From contig OY783199.1 of assembly GCA_963678675.1 (NCBI GenBank), forward strand, positions 24,487,546 through 24,551,545: DNA of 64,000 nt. The letters run 5' to 3'. Both the position numbers and the translations under genes were made by a program. Origin of the DNA: Xiphydria camelus. Taxonomy: Eukaryota; Arthropoda; Insecta; Hymenoptera; Xiphydriidae. Shown here in pieces: positions 57,165-64,000 of this stretch (positions are counted from its first letter, which is position 1; each line of letters opens with the position of its first letter). A model generated the notes under the pieces. The model worked only from the letters and a program-made list of their open reading frames with translations. It ran no database searches and had not been told where the DNA came from.

Positions 57165-59097
57165 CCACGCTCAAGAGTCGCGAAAACTGGGACTACCGGG
57201 TATCGCATTCATTGGAAAGAGCCGCTAACTTAGCCTCAGAGATCTCGCGACGCCTGCTAATCTTCTTAACTATAGATGTAAGCAGTGCGGGTGCCATATA
57301 CTGTTTACCGTAATTTGCAATTTTAAGAAACATCTCCGTATTTGGAGGGGTCTCGGCTGCCGCCACCATCGCGGGGTAAATGAATTCCGTTTAGCTCCCT
57401 TCTACTCACGTCATCTGCAGAACCTGTATATAGACTCTTACGGGCTGTTTACATTTTGCGCCGCTAATTTCGGGCACGAGTTCGGGTGTTTGTCGAGCGT
57501 GAAATTCGAAATATTTCATGGCAAGTATGGGATCCGGTTTACGGGCTAGATCCTCTCGGCTGGAAGATTTTTCGGAGTACACCATCGCACGCTTCCTAGG
57601 TTCCCCATTTCCCCACCTAGTCTGTTGACTATTTGGAATCTCCATTGTATATAGGTACTGGTTGTTAGCGCATCAAGGTGCGATTGGCACACGTCCGCTG
57701 TGACGTATGTTCCGGTGTATACCTGTATCTTCCACAATAATTAACTCAATTTACACGCTGTAGGTTTACAGCAACAATTACTGTCCTCGCAATGGAGACC
57801 AGGTGGCGAACTGCGCAGCGCGTCTCGAATCGTGTCGGGGTTTATTCTGACAATTGAAATGGGCGACGTGTGCCATCGAATTTGGGAATTCTTAACGTTT
57901 CTTTCTAGCATAAATGTATAAGGAATTTTGAATCGTTGTAGTCGGCAGGTCCACCGATTCCATCGTCAAGGGGATCAGCATAAAATATTTCATCTCGCAT
58001 CTTCTCTATACCGTTTTTTTTAGAAATATCGCAGATCGTCTCCGATTAACGTTCTCGATCGATCGGATTCACGAATAGCTCGTCTCTCGAAAAAACAAAT
58101 TGTTCGCCACAGGAGAACGAGCGATAAGATCTGGATAATCGTGTCGTTCGTCCTTCGTCGAGCCTGAGGAAAATCCCGGTCAGCGATGTTATCGCACTGC
58201 TGACGTCCGAGCGCCGCGGATGCTGCTCGCTCGTGAATCACAATCCGATTGCAACGGCAACACGGCTGACCCAATTTCGGAATTAGTTCGCCACTCGCGT
58301 ATACCACAAATTTCACAATGAATTAGCTCCTCGTTATCGATGCTCGTACGGTTGCGGGCTTTGGAGAAGCATTTCGGAGATGTCGTGGTTCGAATATTGA
58401 GATACTTTACGAACACGCAAAATTGAGATTTTTTATGACAACAAATATATCGTGGATAATTTTGTTTACTTGTAGGAAACCCGTTAATTTGAAAAAAAAA
58501 ATTCCACGATACCGTCGCAACGCGTGGCTTATAGGTGGTTCCCATTTAAAAGTCATTAGCGTCATTAAATATCTACTACTAAATACTATAATACAAACTC
58601 ATTCGTTTCTCATGACGTTGTGCTGTATTTCCGGAAGGCTTCGAGATCGCTGCTCCCGACGAGAGCCTGCAAACACGATCTAAACTTTTCTCGAGAATCG
58701 TTCTCCGCTCTCAGTGAAATGAGACTCATCGGTTTCGACGGGTGACCATTCGCTTCAAGAAAACCGGTCAAAATATCCGAACCGATAAATAATTCAACCC
58801 AAGAGTAGTCCCGCGAAGAAATGTTCGCGCTCCTGCGATAAAAAATAGTCGATTGCAACGCAATGTTCGGCACGCAACTCCTGGAATGCGCGCGTCGTGA
58901 CCGCGCACGACGGCCGTAAACAGCGCCCTGCAGCGCGACGGCGTGCTTCATCGATCCCTCGAGAATGTGCGCTCCGGACGATGAACGGACCCGCGGAAAT
59001 AGAGTTTTCCCGCTGGGGATCGGGTAACCCCACAATTTCCCTAGTTTTCGCGTATATATCCGTTGTAAGAGAAATCTAGAAAGATTCGCTTGCGGCC
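57165..59097. other. Intergenic, no gene supported
   Basis: Mixed composition. Minus-strand frames at 58020-59197 overlap one another and show no domain or signal peptide. Confidence 0.45.
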
Positions 59098-59816
59098 TTA
59101 CACGGAGAAAAAAAAATATTAGGTTGTAACATAAATTTGGAATAATTCTTGTTTTTTCAGGTGTGTAAAGCAAATTCAGTGACGTGTTATACCTCATTTA
59201 AAAGCTCGTTTTCTTGCGGTTATTTTAAGGTATAAACTGTTTCGCTGTGGTTCGCGGTTAAAAAGTTACGCCGTTTATATATATATAGAACAATGTCGAC
59301 TCAACGTCAAAAACGTTATTCCAAATTTATGTTACAACCTAATAGTAGACTTGACTAAATAGGCGGTTATACGGTGGGGGGAACGCCGATCTAATATAAT
59401 TACTTGAATTAAATAATTTGGATGTGATGATGTGATGATGTGAAATTGCTTGACGAAAATAAGATGTAGTCAAGTCTGGCGAATTATTAGTTCGAGTAAT
59501 TATTAATCTGTGTTCCCCCGCCCGTGACTGCTAATTTAGTCAGATCTACCCCAGGTGGACAAATTCGATGTATAATATTTTGTACATGATCCATACGTGG
59601 TTTTGGTCATATATGGATTATATATAATTTCTATATTGACCACGTATAAGGACTATGTATAGATTTTTAAATTATTGTATAATCCATATAAAGTCTGTAT
59701 ATGGTTAATATAGACATCACGTATAATCCACGTGTAACCAAAACCACATATGGATTATATGCAAAATATCTAGAGAACTTTTCCGCCTCTGGCACCATAC
59801 TTTTTTCTCAGTGTAC
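59098..59816. mobile_element. Composite block of nested MITEs
   Basis: A palindrome at about 59100-59343 (AATATTAGGTTGTAACATAA opposed by TTATGTTACAACCTAATA) lies inside an element whose outer parts carry AGACTTGACTAAATAGGCGG and GACTGCTAATTTAGTCAGAT. A third element (59568-59812, ATGGATTATATA family) follows, and the block ends TTTTTTCTCAGTGTA. At least three insertions are stacked. Confidence 0.65.
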
Positions 59817-61506
59817 ACATGCCACGCCGTCTATATATATATGTAGTTGAAATTTTGTACGAACGCCGGCGAAGTAGGTTTCTCCAACGAGTAAACATGA
59901 CTTTTTCGTTGTGCGAAATTCTTCGCAGGAACAATATCGCAGGCACACGTATCGCTCCTGTTAATTGACGATTATTGGACGCTAAATAACGACAAACAGA
60001 CTGGCGTCGTTGAAAAGGTGGCGGGGAGTAAGGATCTTTAAATTCCTCGCACGAGAGAGACGTCGTTAGTCGCAGCTCTTCACGGCAATAAAGATGATGT
60101 TTCGCGTAGAGGGTCAAACCTCTACGGAGAATGTTTATACGCGTACGTCGTAGACGCGGTGCGTCCAAAGCAGACTCCATTACCGGTCGAAAGATGCAGC
60201 ACTTTGTCCCTCGCGGTTTGTGGGCAGCTCAACCCGTACTACCCCTTCCTTCTACCCTGGGGCGAAGGGGTGGTTTCCCAGAGCATATATAATCACGGCA
60301 CATGCCCGCTGTCTATGGTTACCACGGTTTCCGGGATGATACTCTCCCCCTCTCGCCCCGTATCCTCTTCACCCGCTTTCATCCCTTCCAGGCAATGACC
60401 TCGCTTAAAGGGTTGCTACCGCGTGTGGGTATCTTTACACGGGTGCGAGATGCTGCGACGAAGTCGGAAATATGCGGCGCGCTTGAATGCACGTCGTGTA
60501 CGTGAACGAGCTGACGACGAATTGTCGACCAGCCTATATTTTGATGGATTTTAGGGGAAGAATAAATTTTTTTCTGCATAAAATCTCCGAAATCTTACAT
60601 TTTTCTTTGAAATATCGACCTAATAAACGTATTTTTCGAAATCAGCATAAACAAATATATCTGATAGAGTGGCCGAGCCATTGATTTCGGAGATTTCGAT
60701 TTTTGCGGAAATATCAAGGGATGCTTCTCGATTCATTTCGTTTCGTTACTCGCTTTGATTAAATATACGCGATATGTAAAACGAGTTAAAATTGAAATTC
60801 AAAAAAATATCAGTCGATTGATCGAATCGCTATTTCTCTTCACAAGATATCGCCAGTTCATATCGTCAATATTACGGAGTACCTAGAAATGAATGGCCAT
60901 TGTCTTCATTTCCGAACGCGCGTGATGTACACCGTACATCGCCTATTTAAATCGTGCTCTACTTTATGGCTAATGACTTTTCATAAACAACACAGACCGT
61001 CGCCGCTGCATTTTTGTACATCGAAGGAAACTGCGAAGGGAATAAACTTCGTAGAGCAGTAACAACGTACGCGCACCAAAGTCATAAACACTCGGGTCGT
61101 AAATAGACGCAATTTATGTCAAAAGTTCGCCTTCAAAAGTAGTCGGTCGTTATAGGTACGACCTCGGCAGTCTCCGCGGAATCGCTCTATAAAGCTGTAT
61201 ATCCCGTGCGCTTTGACGGTGATTGCAAAAAAGAACCATTAATCTTTCGCAAATTGAAAAAAGGGGATCTCGTTTTCTGGGAGAAAAAAAATGAATTCCT
61301 TTCTCTGCCGTACCAGTGTACGTTGTCGGGCTGCTCTAAATGATGGTCTCGAAATTTATCGAACTCATCCTCTCGTAATAACTCATCTCATTCATCGTTG
61401 GGATTTATTTAGTGTAAATTGAACGGAGGGCGACGTCTTCATCGAATTGCGATAAATACGCTGTCGACATTTTCAGCGTGGCGTGGATTTACAATGTCGA
61501 CTTATA
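59817..61506. other. Intergenic, no gene supported, one dispersed repeat
   Basis: A + strand TATATAA at about 60284 has no convincing gene downstream. 60530-60740 carries a copy of the about 190-base repeat also at 16.7 and 46.3 kb. Confidence 0.45.
60530..60740. repeat. Dispersed about 190-base repeat, copy at 60.6 kb
   Basis: Contains TTTTTCGAAATCAGCATAAA and GATTTCGGAGATTTCGATTT, matching 16690-16883 in the same orientation and the inverse of 46520-46720. Confidence 0.6.
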
Positions 61507-61741
61507 CACTGAGAAAAATAACTTGGTTAAAATGACAAAACGCATCCGGTTAAACGAGTCAAGCTATTCTAATCAAAATACTAGTAAGTGGAACCAAATA
61601 TCACGTTATTCCAACTATATATTTAGTCATTCTAACTATATGTCTAGAGTTGTTCTAACCAGAGGATCCAGATTTCATCAAACGGTTTGGCTATGGTCTT
61701 CAGGATTTTGATTAAATTGACCGGAATATTTTTCTCAGTGT
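61507..61741. mobile_element. MITE, CACTGAGAAAAATA family, copy 2
   Basis: CACTGAGAAAAATAACTTGG to GGAATATTTTTCTCAGTG. It matches 289-530 in order and orientation, including GGTTAAACGAGT, GGATCCAGATTTCA and CAAACGGTTTGG. Confidence 0.85.
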
Positions 61742-62599
61742 AAGAAATAACACAAAGAGGACGAATGACATTATCTAAACATAATGCGTTGAAATGATAA
61801 ATAATTCAATTTTATAGAATTACTTTGACGTCGACACGGTATTACCGATTCCTTCTTTTTTGTTACAGGTAAGTGTCGATCCGCCCTGACGCAAAGAGAC
61901 CTGAATTGATATCAATCGTCTCCTGTATGAATACGACCTCGAGGTACCCCTTTCATTACACGGGCTACTCCGTTATACATATAGTCCACGCGTCAGTGAC
62001 GAAGCGACAGCGAGTCGGTCGCAAACCATCGACGCCATGAACGGCGCGCGCTTTGCGGTGTTCAAACCGAGCGTTTCGCGAGGTCGATGTGCGCGGGGCG
62101 TTAATTCTCACGCGGAATTCTTCCACGCCACCAGCCCAAAGTTCATTTCGCGCGGGGAAAAACAATCGTCCGTGTGAAAAATGGTGTTTGGCTTGGCGGA
62201 CTCGTACCCCCTAGGAATCATGCCAACATCTAACCAATATAGGAGTAACTTTCGTCCCAGCAGAAAACGACGTGTCTTGAGATCTCGATAATCCAGTAGC
62301 GTTTCCACGGTAAAAGTCTGATTACATAAGAGGTGTCCGTTCCGTCAGCAATCGCGAGTCCTTTTAGACGAAAAGCGACACGTTTGTCGAACGCGCAAAA
62401 AAACGCGAAGCCAACTTTCCCGGCTCGACCTGCGGCGCAGGAAGGAAGGCCATTCTTTCCACACCGGTCCAGTTACATAATCGACCTATCGTCGGGTACC
62501 CGCTGAAGAAATTTCACGGCGTCGCTTTCGGTACGCCTCGCGCTGTCAAACGAACGCATCGAATTCTCTCGCGAGCGTATACATACATAGATATCCGCT
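61742..62599. other. Intergenic, no gene seen
   Basis: GC-moderate sequence with short frames on the minus strand only. No domain or splice context. Confidence 0.45.
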
Positions 62600-63382
62600 A
62601 CACTGAGGGTGAGATAATTGCTGGTGCCGAAAAAATGTTTTCTTCAATTCGAAGCATGATATAATTTCAGGATCAAGTCATGGTTTTCTTCGTGCAAGCA
62701 AATACTCGATAGGGGCTCGAGTAATTGTTGTGTTTTTGTGCAGAAAGAATTTCTTCCTGGTACTCTTTAATGAGGAATATAATATATGAGTCGCTTGGTT
62801 TCAAAATCGGCCAACTCCAAGTAAGCAAATTTGTCAGGACTTCAAAAAATATGTACCATAGAAATGCAAGCATTAATTAATGCGATTCTTGGTACATATA
62901 CCTATAAGTATATTGCTTCGGAACAACTAATCCATATGTGTATACAAACAATTCTTGGAAGATTTTACTGCATTATAATTTTTTAAATGGAGATGGCCGA
63001 TTTTATCAAATACGAAGGTGGCCGATTTTGAAACCAAACGACTCATATAATCTTCGCTTAAGAGAGAGAGAGAGAATCTGCATTTTTTAAAATTATAGAT
63101 TATGTGTTCTTGATTCAAGAAACATTTTGTTGACACTATACCCAGAAAAAAATATGATAAATTTGATTAAATTAGCGGTTACAGGCGGGCGAACGCGGAT
63201 CAAGTTACTTGGACTAATAATTTGCTGGAATTGACTACAGCTTTTTTTCGTCAAACAGTTTCAAATTATTCTAACCAAATTATTTAATTCAACCAACTAG
63301 ATCGGCGTCTCCCGCCCGTGACCGCCAATTTAGTCAGATCTGCTACTTTTTTTCTCTGTGTAGCAATTATTTCTCTAGGTGT
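62600..63382. mobile_element. MITE, CACTGAGAG family, copy 2, split by two insertions
   Basis: The outer parts match 7736-8030: GGTGCCGAAAAAATGTTTTC, CAGGATCAAGTCATGG and TTGATTCAAGAAACATTTTG, ending TTATTTCTCTAGGTGT. Insertion 1 is a palindrome at 62784-63049 (TATGAGTCGCTTGGTTTC opposed by GAAACCAAACGACTCATA). Insertion 2 at 63139-63362 has CCAGAAAAAAAT opposed by TTTTTTTCTCTG and an inner GCGGTTACAGGCGGGCGAAC opposed by CCGCCCGTGACCGCC. Confidence 0.75.
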
Positions 63383-64000
63383 ATGCGCGGATGAAAGGTT
63401 CTTACGAATCTTTCTGCGATCGTATTTGCGTCCACTTGTGACGGGCTTTTCGTACGTCGCCCCGTTGTTCGTCGAAGCATTATTGCCACCCGTATCGCCA
63501 ATAAGCTCCCATGTATCGGGAAAACGGTGCTTCTTATAAGCCACAATTTCGCTATCTTTACGAAGGGAGCTTACCTCCGAGAGCTTTCCATTCCATCCCG
63601 CGCCTCTCCGCCCTCGCAGGAGTCCGATCACGTTCGCCGTGACTGCAGAGCAACGCGATATACCTCCTCCGAGAGTGGACCGTTCCGTACGCGCCAAATC
63701 GTCTTCCTTTATCGAGAGGAAGTGGATTTACCAGCATTGATCGGGGGATGGATGGACAAGAGAATGATATTTCGTCTATCGTGTACATTTCGGACAAAGT
63801 CGATGCACAGAATTGGTGGGAAATCGTAGATATGGGCGAGGAAGATATAGGAAGGAAAAGAGAGTCGATATCCCGAATGAGGAGTGAGTGGAGATGAAGC
63901 GAAATTACTTCCTCACATATCAAAGATTTGGTATGTGCATTCTGACAAAAATAAATCGTAGCATTTTTACAGTGTTTGCCCAATTTCGGGACAAGGCTAA
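63383..64000. other. Window end, no gene supported
   Basis: The minus strand carries a frame (63284-63697) with a protein-like stretch, YKKHRFPDTWELIGDTGGNN. It lacks a signal-peptide exon and runs into a MITE, so I do not call it. Nothing else is supported. Confidence 0.4.

Noticed and set aside
60159..60398. Frame with QLNPYYPFLLPWGEG, resembling the secreted peptides
   Set aside because: No signal peptide or splice structure like that of the two accepted genes; the resemblance is only in aromatic content.
63284..63697. Minus-strand frame with a protein-like middle part
   Set aside because: It runs into a MITE and lacks a signal-peptide or start exon; too weak.

Overview
The window looks like nuclear DNA of an insect, most plausibly a hymenopteran (ant, wasp or relative). 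The protein-coding genes have many short introns with GT/AG ends. Non-coding DNA swings between CpG-rich, GC-rich stretches and AT-rich blocks, and many short inverted-repeat elements (MITE-like) sit in it, often one inside another. There is no sign of bacterial operons, rRNA, tRNA or CRISPR. The species assignment is an inference from gene style, not a match.

Layout. 1-19.1 kb has no coding exon I can defend; it holds GC-rich sequence, simple repeats and at least ten inverted-repeat elements. 19.1-31.3 kb (+) is a large multi-exon gene for a BTB-BACK-Kelch protein of about 1,400 residues with an IQ (calmodulin-binding type) motif between BACK and the Kelch propeller; its introns carry several MITEs. 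31.9-37 kb (+) holds a possible low-complexity gene (two phase-compatible exons) and, inside its presumed intron, an FBXO7/nutcracker-like gene with an FP domain and a cut-short F-box. One orphan coding-like exon lies at 40.83-41.00 kb. 41.158-46.202 kb is a complete-looking 5.0 kb DNA transposon of the CACTA/CMC type: inverted ends, arrays of TGACG/CGTCA motifs near both ends, a six-exon DUF4806 protein gene and an intronless 580-residue transposase. The two open frames are in the same phase and are separated only by a TAA and one codon. 49.8-51.9 kb (-) is a complete five-exon glycosyltransferase family 92 gene (567 aa). 55.2-57.1 kb (-) holds two small two-exon genes for secreted proteins (198 and 88 aa) with the same design. 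57.1-64 kb is repeat-rich and has no gene I can support.

How the parts relate. Host genes appear unrelated in function: a Kelch adaptor or scaffold, a proteasome/ubiquitin-linked FP protein, a Golgi-type glycosyltransferase and two secreted peptides. Transposition has shaped the window: the CMC-type element lies just downstream of a candidate exon, and short elements fill introns and intergenic DNA. Splice joins for the Kelch, GT92, DUF4806, FP and secreted genes were checked by hand for reading phase. They close without internal stops, except where stated.
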